Positions 1 through 8,450 of a stretch of DNA of 64,000 bases are shown piece after piece. Below the pieces are notes generated by a model that saw nothing but the letters and a program-made list of their open reading frames with translations, was not told the DNA's origin and did not search any database. Every line of letters begins with the position of its first letter. Within the stretch, counting starts at the first letter, position 1. This stretch comes from Chelonobacter sp050613185 (GTDB lineage Bacteria > Pseudomonadota > Gammaproteobacteria > Enterobacterales > Pasteurellaceae): contig NZ_CP192511.1 of NCBI RefSeq assembly GCF_050613185.1, forward strand, positions 1,860,001-1,924,000, written 5' to 3'. The translations under genes and the position numbers were made by a program.

Positions 1-519
1 CAAAGCGCCAGCACTTTTATGGAAGTGTTGATCGACCCGAATGAGTTCCAGATTGTACAGGACGCCAGTTTTGCCAGTTTCAATAAAGTGAATCGCGACA
101 TTTTATGGCTTGCCGCTGCGCTGCTGCTGGCGGTGTTAGCCTATGCGGCACGTTATCTGTATCAGTTGGATGTATTGGCGTTGGGGCGCGATCAGGCGAT
201 CAATCTCGGTTTGGATTACCGCGCGCTAAGCAAGCGGCTGCTGATTATCGTGGCGGTTTTGACCTCCATTGCCACCGCATTGGTCGGACCGATCACCTTT
301 TTGGGTTTATTGGTTATGAATTTGGCATTTGAGTTTATGAAAAGCCACCACTACCGTGTGCTGATTCCGGCGGCGGTGCTGATTGCCATCGTCACCTTGG
401 TCGGCGGACAATTTATTGTCTCGCAGTTATTGAATTTTAATGCCACGCTCAGTGTGATTATCAATTTTATCGGTGGTATTTATTTTATTTATTTGTTATT
501 GCGGAGAAGTCAGGCATGA
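1..519 (+). CDS. Siderophore ABC transporter permease (FecCD family), 3' part
   Basis: The reading frame is open from the first base, so only the C-terminal ~172 residues of an inner-membrane permease are visible (family members are about 310-330 aa). The visible part holds the family's cytoplasmic coupling region, with 'LALGRDQAINLGLDYR' followed by 'VGPITFLGLLVMNLA', and several hydrophobic helices up to the end. The family moves Fe(III)-siderophores across the inner membrane as a pair of permeases with an ATPase and a periplasmic binding protein. Gene order permease-ATPase-binding protein matches CeuBCDE and YclNOPQ systems. Its TGA overlaps the ATG of the ATPase gene by 4 bases, so translation is probably coupled. 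The substrate cannot be told from this fragment. Confidence 0.85.
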   Translation, partial: QSASTFMEVLIDPNEFQIVQDASFASFNKVNRDILWLAAALLLAVLAYAARYLYQLDVLALGRDQAINLGLDYRALSKRLLIIVAVLTSIATALVGPITFLGLLVMNLAFEFMKSHHYRVLIPAAVLIAIVTLVGGQFIVSQLLNFNATLSVIINFIGGIYFIYLLLRRSQA

Positions 520-1280
520 GTCTTGAAATACAACATATCAGTAAAAAATACGGTGATAAAATCATTTTGAATGATATTTCGCTCACCATTCCGCAGGGTA
601 AAATCACCTCGTTTATCGGTCCGAACGGGGCGGGCAAAAGCACGTTGTTGGCGATCATCAGCCGTCTGCTCACCGCCGATAGCGGCAAAGTGCGGTTAAA
701 CGGCAAAGACATCAGTGACATTCCCAATCAATAAATTGCGCAACAGTTATCGATTTTAAAACAGAGCAACCATTTGGATTTGCGCCTGACGGTGGAAGAT
801 TTGGTGGCGTTCGGGCGTTTTCCGTATAGCAAAGGGCGGTTGCGTGCCGAAGATCAGCACTATATCGAACAAGCGCTGGACTATATGAATCTGCAAAAAA
901 TCCGTAAGGTGTTTATCAACGAACTGAGCGGCGGGCAGCGGCAGCGCACCTATATTGCGATGACGTTGGCGCAGGACACCGATTATATTTTGCTTGATGA
1001 ACCCTTGAATAATCTGGACATGAAACATTCGGTGCAGATTATGAAAGTATTGCGCCAGCTGACCGATGAATTGGGCAAAACCGTCGTGATTGTGATCCAC
1101 GATATTAATTTTGCTTCGTGTTATTCCGATTATATTGTCGCTTTGAAAAACGGCTGTTTGGTGCGGCAGGGCGAAGTCGGGCAGATTATGCAAACCGAAG
1201 CATTGCAACAAATTTATGGCATGCAGATTCCGATTCATACCATTGATGACAATAAAATTGCCGTTTTCTTTAGAAATTAA
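516..1280 (+). pseudogene. Siderophore ABC transporter ATPase broken by an in-frame stop
   Basis: One continuous frame encodes a complete ~254-residue ATPase of the FepC/CeuD/YclP type, except that codon 73 is TAA (732-734). Before the stop lies Walker A (GPNGAGKST). After it lie the signature LSGGQRQR, Walker B (YILLDEP) and the switch histidine (VIVIHD). Neither half can form a nucleotide site alone. Both flanks stay in frame and align with the family ('..IPNQ*IAQQLSILKQ..LTVEDLVAFGR'), so one base change from GAA, CAA or AAA explains it. Related proteins often have an acidic or basic residue here. Without readthrough or a borrowed ATPase the transporter should be inactive. A sequencing or assembly error is the main alternative. 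The start overlaps the permease stop (ATGA). Confidence 0.85.
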
Positions 1281-1300
1281 CTTAACAAACAGGAGAATTT

Positions 1301-2209
1301 ATGCGTAAAACATTTCGTCGTTTCGCCGTCACCCTATTGGCAACATTAACCGTTGCTGTGGCGCAGGCAGCAGATATTAAACTGGCGACGACCATTGGCG
1401 AGCTGGACGTACCGAAAGATCCGAAAAGCATTGCGATTTTTGATTTTCCGGCTTTGGATATTTTAGACACACTCGGCAGTGAAAACGTGGCCGCGGTGCC
1501 GAAATCCACGCCATTACCGATTTATCTGAAAAAATATGAAGATAAAAAATATGCGGATATTGGCGGCTTAATGGAACCGAATTTCGAGCGTCTGAATGAA
1601 GTGGAGCCGGCATTGACCATTATTTCCGCCCGCCAAAACCAATTGGTTGATCGTTTTAAAGAGATTTCGCCGATCTATTTCAGCGACATTAAATATTTGG
1701 AATTCTATCCGTCGTTCCAACAAAATGTGCGCAATATCGCACAAATTATCGGTAAAAGCGAACAAGCCGAAACCGAGTTAAAAACGATTGATCAAGATTT
1801 GGCAACGATTGCGGCAAAAGCCAAGGGCAAAAATGCGTTGGTGTTATTGGCGAACGAAAGTAATATCAGCACTTTTGGCCCGAATTCGCGCTACGGCATG
1901 ATCTACCAGGATTACGGCTTCGCCCAAGCCGATCCGAATATCCAAGAATCCCGCCACGGCATGAAGGTCACCTTTGAATACGTATTGGATAAAAATCCGG
2001 ATTATATCTTCGTGATTGACCGTACCGCAGCGATCACCAAAAAAGCCGGCAATGCGGAAAAGGTATTTGATAACGCGTTAATCAAAGGTTCGAAAGCCTA
2101 TCAAAACGGCAATATTGTGTTCTTGGACTCGGTGAACTGGTATTTAGTGATGGGCGGCTTGCAGTCGATGAAAGCCATGAATCAGGAAATGCTGAAAGCG
2201 GTCGAGTGA
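1301..2209 (+). CDS. Periplasmic siderophore-binding protein (CeuE/FatB/YclQ type)
   Basis: A 302-residue solute-binding protein of the helical-backbone class for Fe(III)-siderophores. The N-terminus is a Sec signal (MRKTFRRF, then a hydrophobic run ending AVAQAA). Because no Cys follows the signal, it is probably soluble periplasmic rather than a lipoprotein. The body shows the expected opening 'VPKDPKSIAIFDFPALDILDTLG' and a late 'YIFVIDRTAAI' lobe, as in CeuE and YclQ. A good ribosome site (AGGAG) precedes the ATG by 20 bases after the ATPase stop, so it belongs to the same operon. The gene itself is intact although the ATPase gene upstream has a stop. A strong terminator follows at once. 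The ligand (catecholate or citrate type) is not decidable here. Confidence 0.85.
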   Translation: MRKTFRRFAVTLLATLTVAVAQAADIKLATTIGELDVPKDPKSIAIFDFPALDILDTLGSENVAAVPKSTPLPIYLKKYEDKKYADIGGLMEPNFERLNEVEPALTIISARQNQLVDRFKEISPIYFSDIKYLEFYPSFQQNVRNIAQIIGKSEQAETELKTIDQDLATIAAKAKGKNALVLLANESNISTFGPNSRYGMIYQDYGFAQADPNIQESRHGMKVTFEYVLDKNPDYIFVIDRTAAITKKAGNAEKVFDNALIKGSKAYQNGNIVFLDSVNWYLVMGGLQSMKAMNQEMLKAVE

Positions 2210-2228
2210 TTGGCGTTTAAAGAGTAAA

Positions 2229-2253
2229 AACCATGCCTAGGGCATGGTTTTTT
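2229..2253 (+). terminator. Rho-independent terminator of the siderophore ABC operon
   Basis: A 9-base-pair perfect stem (AACCATGCC / GGCATGGTT) with a 3-base loop runs straight into six T residues, 20 bases after the binding-protein stop. It separates this operon from the convergent adk gene. Confidence 0.9.
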
Positions 2254-2277
2254 AACAAATAGAACAATATTGGTAGC

Positions 2278-2922
2278 TTAGCCCAAAATCTCGGCTAATT
2301 TTTCACTCACCGTTTCAACGGCTTGCGTGCCGTCCAAACGGAAATATTGGGTGTTGCCGTTTTTCGCTTCGGTTTGGTAATAATCCACCAACGGTTTGGT
2401 GGTGTTGTGGTAGATACTTAAGCGATCCAACACGGTTTCCGGTTTGTCATCGGCGCGGATAATCAACTCTTCGCCGGTTACGTCGTCTTTGCCTTCTTCT
2501 TTCGGCGGGTTGTAAACCACATGATAAACCCGACCGGAAGCCGGGTGCACGCGGCGTCCGCTCATGCGCTCGACAATCACTTCGTCGGCAACGTCAAATT
2601 CCAACACGAAATCAATCGCAATATTCGCTTCTTTTAATGCGTCCGCCTGCGGAATGGTGCGTGGGAAGCCGTCCAGCAAAAAACCGTTGGCGGCGTCAGC
2701 TTGCGCCACACGTTCTTTCACCAAGGCAATAATCAGATCATCCGGCACTAATTTGCCCTCGTCCATTAATTGCTTGGCTTGTTTGCCTAACTCGCTGCCC
2801 GTCTTGATTGCTGCACGCAGCATATCGCCGGTGGAAATTTGCGGAATATTGTATTTGTTCATAATGAACTGGGCTTGTGTGCCTTTGCCCGCGCCCGGTG
2901 CGCCTAATAAAATGATTTTCAT
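2278..2922 (-). CDS. adk: Adenylate kinase
   Basis: A 214-residue adenylate kinase, the usual length for the long-lid bacterial form. It interconverts ATP + AMP and 2 ADP in the cytoplasm. Visible marks are the P-loop GAPGAGKGTQ at residues 7-16, the NMP site 'ISTGDMLRAAI', the signature FLLDGFPRT and the lid segment 'GRRVHPASGRVYHVVYNPP'. The lid lacks the four-Cys zinc site found in Gram-positive enzymes, as expected for a gammaproteobacterium. The start has a strong ribosome site (AAGAGGT) 6 bases upstream. It stands alone, convergent with the siderophore operon and divergent from pepT. Confidence 0.97.
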   Translation of the reverse strand: MKIILLGAPGAGKGTQAQFIMNKYNIPQISTGDMLRAAIKTGSELGKQAKQLMDEGKLVPDDLIIALVKERVAQADAANGFLLDGFPRTIPQADALKEANIAIDFVLEFDVADEVIVERMSGRRVHPASGRVYHVVYNPPKEEGKDDVTGEELIIRADDKPETVLDRLSIYHNTTKPLVDYYQTEAKNGNTQYFRLDGTQAVETVSEKLAEILG

Positions 2923-3033
2923 AATTACCTCTTAAATAAAACAACGCTATAACATACCTTTCTGGCGGTAGAAACTCAAGGTTTGATTGGTAATAATCTG
3001 GTTTTTGTGACATATTTCCATAAAAACGGCATA

Positions 3034-3042
3034 AAGTGCGGT
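3034..3042 (+). repeat. DNA uptake signal sequence (one example of many)
   Basis: AAGTGCGGT, the core of the Haemophilus-type uptake signal. It occurs on both strands throughout the window, for example at 3343-3351 (reverse), 5045-5053 and 5482-5490. Inverted pairs form hairpins at several gene ends (see terminators). These motifs bias natural transformation toward DNA of the same lineage. The comNOPQ operon in this window encodes part of the uptake machinery. Confidence 0.95.
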
Positions 3043-3147
3043 TTGGATAAAATTAAGAAAAATTGTTATCGATCATGATTTTGTTTTATAAACCGACATA
3101 CAATACAAGCGTAATTTAAATTTGATTGCACATTAGGGGATAAGAAC

Positions 3148-4389
3148 ATGTCGATACCATTTCAACAGCGTGAAAAATTACTGGAGCGTTTTTTCCACTA
3201 TATTACCTTTGATACGCAATCAAAGCCGGACGCGCAAAAATCACCGAGTTCTATCGGGCAATTTCATTTGGCGGAACAGCTCGTTGAGGAGCTGGAATTA
3301 TTAGGATTAAGCGAAATTAAACTCAGCCGCCACAGCGTGCTGACCGCACTTTTGCCTTCCAATTGCGGCAGCACCCGCACCATTGGTTTTATCACCCACC
3401 TCGACACTTCGCCGCAAATGAGCGGTAAAAACGTCAAAGCCGAGTTGATCCAAGAATATCGCGGCGGCGATATTGCATTAGGCAAAGGCGACGACTATAT
3501 CAGCCCGGTCGATTACCATTTTCTACATCAACTGGTCGGGCAATCGTTAATCGTGACGGATGGCAATACCTTGCTGGGGGCGGATAATAAAGCCGGCATT
3601 GCGGAGATCATGACCGCACTTGAGCAACTGATCCACAGTAAAATTCCGCATGCCAATATCCGTATCGCCTTTACCCCGGATGAAGAAATCGGTTTAGGTA
3701 TGGATTTTTTCCCATTGGCGGATTTTCAATGTGATTGGGCTTACACCATTGACGGCGGCGAGTTGGGCGAGTTGCAAGCGGAGAATTTTAATGCGGCGTC
3801 GGCGGAAATTCGGATTCAAGGGCATTCCGTCCACCCCGGCACAGCCAAGGGTAAATTAATTAATGCACTGGCATTGGCGTGCGATTTTCATCAGTGTTTG
3901 CCGAAAGAAGACGTGCCGGAAAAAACGGAGGCGCGCGAAGGTTTCTTCCATTTGGATAGTATTGAGGGCGATATCGAACAGGCGAAAATGCACTATTTAA
4001 TTCGTGAGTTTGACACCGAACGCTTTACACAGCGAAAGCAGCAGTTTCGCCAATGGGCGGACGAATTTGCACGGAAACATCATCTGCAACAGCGTTTACA
4101 GTGCGACATTCGCGATCATTATCAGAATATGTATGAAGTCATCCGCCGCACGCCGCAAGCGTTGGCATTGGCAAAAAAAGCGATGAAAAATTGCGGCATT
4201 ACGCCGTTGGAAAAACCGATTCGCGGCGGCACTGACGGCGCCAAATTGGCGGCAGTGGGCATTGCTTGTCCGAATATTTTCACCGGCGGCTATAATTTCC
4301 ATAGTAAATATGAACTTGCCTGTGTGCAGAGTATGCAAAGTGCGGTTGATGTGATTGTCAATATTGCCGCCAATGCACAAAATATCTAA
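3148..4389 (+). CDS. pepT: Peptidase T (tripeptide aminopeptidase)
   Basis: A 413-residue M20-family zinc aminopeptidase that removes the N-terminal residue of tripeptides in the cytoplasm. Metal and catalytic motifs are visible: THLDTSPQ near residue 83, 'LLGADNKAGIAEI' near 146, 'FTPDEEIGLG' near 175, and a late 'FHSKYE' histidine. The interior dimerisation lid ('RIQGHSVHPGTAKGK') is also clear. Length matches the usual ~410 aa. A strong ribosome site (AGGGGATAAG) precedes the ATG. The next gene, anmK, starts 10 bases after the stop, so the two are probably cotranscribed. Confidence 0.95.
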   Translation: MSIPFQQREKLLERFFHYITFDTQSKPDAQKSPSSIGQFHLAEQLVEELELLGLSEIKLSRHSVLTALLPSNCGSTRTIGFITHLDTSPQMSGKNVKAELIQEYRGGDIALGKGDDYISPVDYHFLHQLVGQSLIVTDGNTLLGADNKAGIAEIMTALEQLIHSKIPHANIRIAFTPDEEIGLGMDFFPLADFQCDWAYTIDGGELGELQAENFNAASAEIRIQGHSVHPGTAKGKLINALALACDFHQCLPKEDVPEKTEAREGFFHLDSIEGDIEQAKMHYLIREFDTERFTQRKQQFRQWADEFARKHHLQQRLQCDIRDHYQNMYEVIRRTPQALALAKKAMKNCGITPLEKPIRGGTDGAKLAAVGIACPNIFTGGYNFHSKYELACVQSMQSAVDVIVNIAANAQNI

Positions 4390-4399
4390 TGAGGTGACC

Positions 4400-5524
4400 A
4401 TGCAGCCGCAATATTATATCGGACTGATGTCCGGCACCAGTTTGGACGGGGTGGATTTGGCGTTGGTTGATTTTCAGCAACCGGATACACCGCACTTGCT
4501 TGCCGCCGATTTTATGCCAATGCCCGAGGAATTACGCAACCGGCTGTCGGCGTTGTTCAGCAGCGGACAAACCAGCTTGCAACAACTTGGCGAATTGGAT
4601 CATCGTTTGGCGTTATTGTATGCCGAAGTAGTCAATCGGTTTGTGGCGGAACAGCAATTAGCCGCCGATCAGATTCAGGCGATCGGTTGCCACGGGCAAA
4701 CCATTTGGCATTCGCCGGACAGTGAGTATCCGTTTACCATGCAAATCGGCGACGCTAATTTATTGGCGGCAAAAACCGGCATTAGCGTGGTGGCGGATTT
4801 CCGGCGCAAAGATATGGCATTCGGCGGACAGGGCGCGCCGTTAGTGCCGGCATTTCATCAGGCGATCTTCAGTGAAACGGATCGGATTAATGTGGTGTTG
4901 AATATCGGTGGGATCAGCAATATTTCCGTGTTAGTGCCGGGACAAACGGTGATTGGCTACGATACCGGGCCGGGTAATGCGTTATTGGATGTGTGGATTG
5001 AACGCCATCTAGGCAAGCGCTACGACAAAGACGGCGCATGGGCAAAGTGCGGTCAGGTCGATCAGGCACTGCTGGAGAGTTTGTTAGACGAACCGTTTTT
5101 CAGTTTGCCGCCGCCGAAAAGCACCGGACGCGAGTTATTTAATTTGGCTTGGCTGCAACAAAAAATGCAAGCGTTACCCGCCATTGCCGCCGAAGATGTG
5201 CAAGCGACCTTGCTTGAATTGACCGTGCAAAGTATCGTACGGCAATTACTGCCGATCGCGGCACAAGCAGGCTTGCCGTGCCGCTTACTGGTGTGTGGCG
5301 GCGGTGCAAGAAATCCGTTAATCATACAGCGCTTAACCGCACTTTTAACCGATTGGCAGGTGTTGACGACCACGGAAGTTGGCTTAAATGTCGACGATGT
5401 CGAAGCTGCGGCATTTGCTTGGCTTGCTTATCAACGCATGCACAATTTGGCAGGCAATCTGCCGAGCGTCACCGGGGCGCAAAGTGCGGTCTCGCTCGGG
5501 GCGATTTATCCGGCGGAGAGATGA
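4400..5524 (+). CDS. anmK: Anhydro-N-acetylmuramic acid kinase
   Basis: A 374-residue sugar kinase that opens and phosphorylates 1,6-anhydroMurNAc during cell-wall recycling, giving MurNAc-6-phosphate in the cytoplasm. The N-terminal nucleotide motif GLMSGTSLDGVD (residues ~8-19), 'GHGQTIWH'-type motif (here GCHGQTIWHSP), 'DFRRKDMAFGGQGAPLVPAFH' region and 'NIGGISNIS' are all present. An earlier in-frame ATG exists at 4355 inside pepT. I chose 4400 because GAGGTG lies just upstream and the protein then begins, like its family, with MQPQYYIGLMSG. MurQ, the next enzyme of the pathway, is often adjacent in relatives but is not in this window. Confidence 0.95.
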   Translation: MQPQYYIGLMSGTSLDGVDLALVDFQQPDTPHLLAADFMPMPEELRNRLSALFSSGQTSLQQLGELDHRLALLYAEVVNRFVAEQQLAADQIQAIGCHGQTIWHSPDSEYPFTMQIGDANLLAAKTGISVVADFRRKDMAFGGQGAPLVPAFHQAIFSETDRINVVLNIGGISNISVLVPGQTVIGYDTGPGNALLDVWIERHLGKRYDKDGAWAKCGQVDQALLESLLDEPFFSLPPPKSTGRELFNLAWLQQKMQALPAIAAEDVQATLLELTVQSIVRQLLPIAAQAGLPCRLLVCGGGARNPLIIQRLTALLTDWQVLTTTEVGLNVDDVEAAAFAWLAYQRMHNLAGNLPSVTGAQSAVSLGAIYPAER

Positions 5525-5571
5525 TTAAGGGTTTAAAAGCGTAAAAAAGTAAGGGCGGATTATATATTTCT

Positions 5572-5716
5572 CTCCCTCCGTATACGGAGGGAGGTGTCCG
5601 AAGGACGGAGGGAGGCATAAAGAATGTTAAAAATGAATATGTTGCATTTTCATATTCCCCCTCCCTCTCCATTTTTCTTGCGAAAAATGGTACTCCCTCC
5701 GCACGCGGAGGGAGAA
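5572..5716. repeat. Palindromic intergenic repeat, copy 1
   Basis: The 262-base gap between the converging anmK and letB genes holds three hairpins. There is a perfect 22-base palindrome at 5572-5593 (CTCCCTCCGTA plus its complement). At 5669-5690 there are 9-base arms CCATTTTTC / GAAAAATGG. At 5693-5714 there are 10-base arms CTCCCTCCGC / GCGGAGGGAG. The last two hairpins recur in the opposite orientation at 27344-27397, so this is a dispersed family and not chance. It may also end transcription from both sides. No coding frame is evident. Confidence 0.8.
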
Positions 5717-5786
5717 GTCAGTTTGTCAACAATCTCGGGCGGATATCTAATCCGCCCCTACTATACCGGTAACTTTTATCAATAAT

Positions 5787-8450
5787 CTAATACGCGCCCT
5801 GATTCCAGAATTTAGAATCCGGCGGCAATTGTTGTTGCAACAGGAAACGTTGTTTGGCTTTGGCGGCAGGTTGCACTACCGTACCGGACGGCGTGCCGAA
5901 GGTGATACCGCCTTTCAGGAATTGCTGCACGCTGCCGGTTTCGAATTCAAACCCTTGCAAACCAAAACCGAAACTGTAACCGGAGGTGATCCAAAATTGC
6001 GAATTTTGCCGCACCAAATGCTTATATTTATCACTGATAATAATATCGACCAACACCCGATCACCCAGTTCGTTCAACCGGATTTTTTGCACTAAGCCCA
6101 CTTCTACCCCGCGGTATTGCACCGGTGAATCTTCACTTAAATTGAAGGCGCTGGAGGTTTCCAAAATCAGCGGCATACCGTTGGCAAATTTGGTGGCATT
6201 GCTCATTTCTTTAATCAGGCGGAAGGTCTTGCTGGTTTCGCCTTTGCCGACCTCTACGTCAATATATGGCTGCAATAAGCTGTCGATATTATCGATCGCA
6301 CCGGCGGAAATGCGCGGCGAAATCAGTTTAAAGCGGCTGCCTTTTTTGCTGATCAGCGCATAGTAATTCGGTTGGATTAATGCCTTGCTGCGGATACGGT
6401 TATTTTTCTGATCGAGATCGATCGACACCACTTCACCGATAGTCACGCCCATATAGCGAATCGGCATGCCTTTGCTCAGATCGCGTGCGTCGGTTGAGGT
6501 TAGAATAATTTCATTGCCCGCCGAGCGCGCTGCAATTTCCGAGCTGTAGAGTTGCTTGCTGTTTGACGCCGCACCAAAATTTTCAAAGCTGATCGCGCCT
6601 TTTAAGGTGCGCATGACCGGTGCGGCTTGAATGGTCACGCCTTTCGGGCTGATGTCAACCTGCGCCGCACTCTCGCTCCAGAATTTACTGCGCGCAGTCA
6701 ATAAATTACGATATTGATTGTTAATAAACACATCAATCTGAAAATCTTTATCGGTCGGGCGCACGGCGATGATTTGTCCGACCGGATATTGTTTATACAG
6801 CACCAGCGAGCCGCTTTCGATTCCCGGCAAGGCGGCGGAACTGAGGGTGATATTCGGTTGCAGGTTGTCTCCGGTGATCCCGGCGGCGGCATTGCTCAGA
6901 TCCTTATACAGCGGATAAGCGGACAGCGGTTTGCCTTCGCCTTGGCGGTTGACGGCGACCCGAATTCCGCCTTGCAGCCAGCGTTCCGGGGCGGCGGCTT
7001 CAAACTGAATCCCGTCCACGCCGATATTGACATTTAAATTAGCAGCGGCGACAAATTTGGTATTGGCATAAATCAGATGGCGATATTCGCCGGCAATCGC
7101 AATTTTGAATTCGACCCCGTCCACCGAAACCTGCCGTTGTGCGATTTCACCGATACGAATGCCGTTATAAAAAATCCCTTGTCCGACATTGACATTATAG
7201 GTTTCCGGCGCAGATAGCTGGAGCACGAGGGTATCGGGCAGACTTAGCAATAATTCCGATTGGGTCAGTACAGTAAATTCGGTTTGTGGATCGCCACTGC
7301 CGGCGACAAGGGTGAAGAAAGGACCTGCCAGCAGTTTTTCCAAATTGCTCAGGTCATCTGTCGCCAAACTGTTTTCGTTAATGGTGATCTTACTGCCGCT
7401 GCGCAACAGATTGCGCATATTGTCATTGACTAATAATTTGCCTTGCACGGTATTGTTGATTTCGCCCTCAAGATTGACATTGAGTGCCGACAGCGTGCCG
7501 ATTTTGAAACCTTGATAATAGAGCGGCGTGGTATTGACTTTTAAACCGCGGATATTCGGCAGGGTAATATCGACTTCAATCCCGCGCTGTGCCGATTTCT
7601 CGTCTTTAAACAGCATATAACTTTCGCCGCTGACCGCACTTGGGCTGTCGTCCGGCGAGTCAAAGGAAACGCCACCGATCACCAACGAGGTCAAGCTGTC
7701 CATATCGACGGAAATCCCGCTCAGACTGATGTCGGTTTGCAAGCCGCTGCTGTTCCAAAAGCGGGAATCCTTTTTGACTAAATGGGCGTAGGATTTTTGG
7801 ATCACCACATCAATTTCCACTTTTTGAAGCGCTTCTTTAAAACGGTAATCGGAAATCGAACCGACCGGAATTTTACGATAAGTGACGGACGCGCCTGCCG
7901 AAATCGAGCCTAAATTATCGGCTAACAGATGGACTAAAATATCACCTTCGTCCATTTGCGCCATCGGACCTTCCGATTCGGCGACAAATTCATCGGCACT
8001 GTCGCCGTCGCCCGGCGCAAGGGTGATATAGTTGCCGGAAACCAACGCATCCAAACCGGAAATCCCGGCAAGCGAGGCGCTCGGCTGCACCAACCAGAAT
8101 TTGGTGTTCTCGCGTAATACGGCTTTCGCTTCCGGATTAATGCTGGCGGTGACGCGGATCTGTTTCAGATCTTCGGTAAATTGAACCTTTCTGACCACCC
8201 CGATTTGCAGCCCTTGATAGCGCACCGGCGTTTTATCGGCACTAATTCCCGCACCATTGGTGAAATAAATGGTAATGCTTTCGCCTTGTTCGTCCAAAAT
8301 TTTGGCAAACAGGGTCAAACCGATAATCAGGGCGACAATCGGCAGTAACCAGAACGGCGAGATACTTTTTAAACGTTTCAGCGTGGCATTGTGTACTTTT
8401 TCCGGCTTAAATCCGGCTGCGGGCGGATTATTTGGCGTGTTGCTTGTCAT
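5787..8450 (-). CDS. letB: LetB/YebT-like MCE lipid-transport tunnel protein
   Basis: An 887-residue protein with one N-terminal membrane helix ('FWLLPIVALIIGLTLFAKIL') followed by a long series of MCE (MlaD-like) repeats. Each repeat is marked by 'PVRYQGLQIGVV', 'PLYYQGFKIGTL', 'GIFYNGIRIGEI', 'PIRYMGVTIGEV' or 'PVQYRGVEVGLV'-type strands. The size and repeat number fit LetB (seven MCE rings), which forms a periplasm-spanning hydrophobic tunnel for lipids between the inner and outer membranes. An upstream ATG at 8492 exists, but the start at 8450 gives the usual MTSN.. opening and keeps a 23-base overlap with letA, its membrane partner, transcribed just before it. Confidence 0.92.
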   Translation of the reverse strand: MTSNTPNNPPAAGFKPEKVHNATLKRLKSISPFWLLPIVALIIGLTLFAKILDEQGESITIYFTNGAGISADKTPVRYQGLQIGVVRKVQFTEDLKQIRVTASINPEAKAVLRENTKFWLVQPSASLAGISGLDALVSGNYITLAPGDGDSADEFVAESEGPMAQMDEGDILVHLLADNLGSISAGASVTYRKIPVGSISDYRFKEALQKVEIDVVIQKSYAHLVKKDSRFWNSSGLQTDISLSGISVDMDSLTSLVIGGVSFDSPDDSPSAVSGESYMLFKDEKSAQRGIEVDITLPNIRGLKVNTTPLYYQGFKIGTLSALNVNLEGEINNTVQGKLLVNDNMRNLLRSGSKITINENSLATDDLSNLEKLLAGPFFTLVAGSGDPQTEFTVLTQSELLLSLPDTLVLQLSAPETYNVNVGQGIFYNGIRIGEIAQRQVSVDGVEFKIAIAGEYRHLIYANTKFVAAANLNVNIGVDGIQFEAAAPERWLQGGIRVAVNRQGEGKPLSAYPLYKDLSNAAAGITGDNLQPNITLSSAALPGIESGSLVLYKQYPVGQIIAVRPTDKDFQIDVFINNQYRNLLTARSKFWSESAAQVDISPKGVTIQAAPVMRTLKGAISFENFGAASNSKQLYSSEIAARSAGNEIILTSTDARDLSKGMPIRYMGVTIGEVVSIDLDQKNNRIRSKALIQPNYYALISKKGSRFKLISPRISAGAIDNIDSLLQPYIDVEVGKGETSKTFRLIKEMSNATKFANGMPLILETSSAFNLSEDSPVQYRGVEVGLVQKIRLNELGDRVLVDIIISDKYKHLVRQNSQFWITSGYSFGFGLQGFEFETGSVQQFLKGGITFGTPSGTVVQPAAKAKQRFLLQQQLPPDSKFWNQGAY

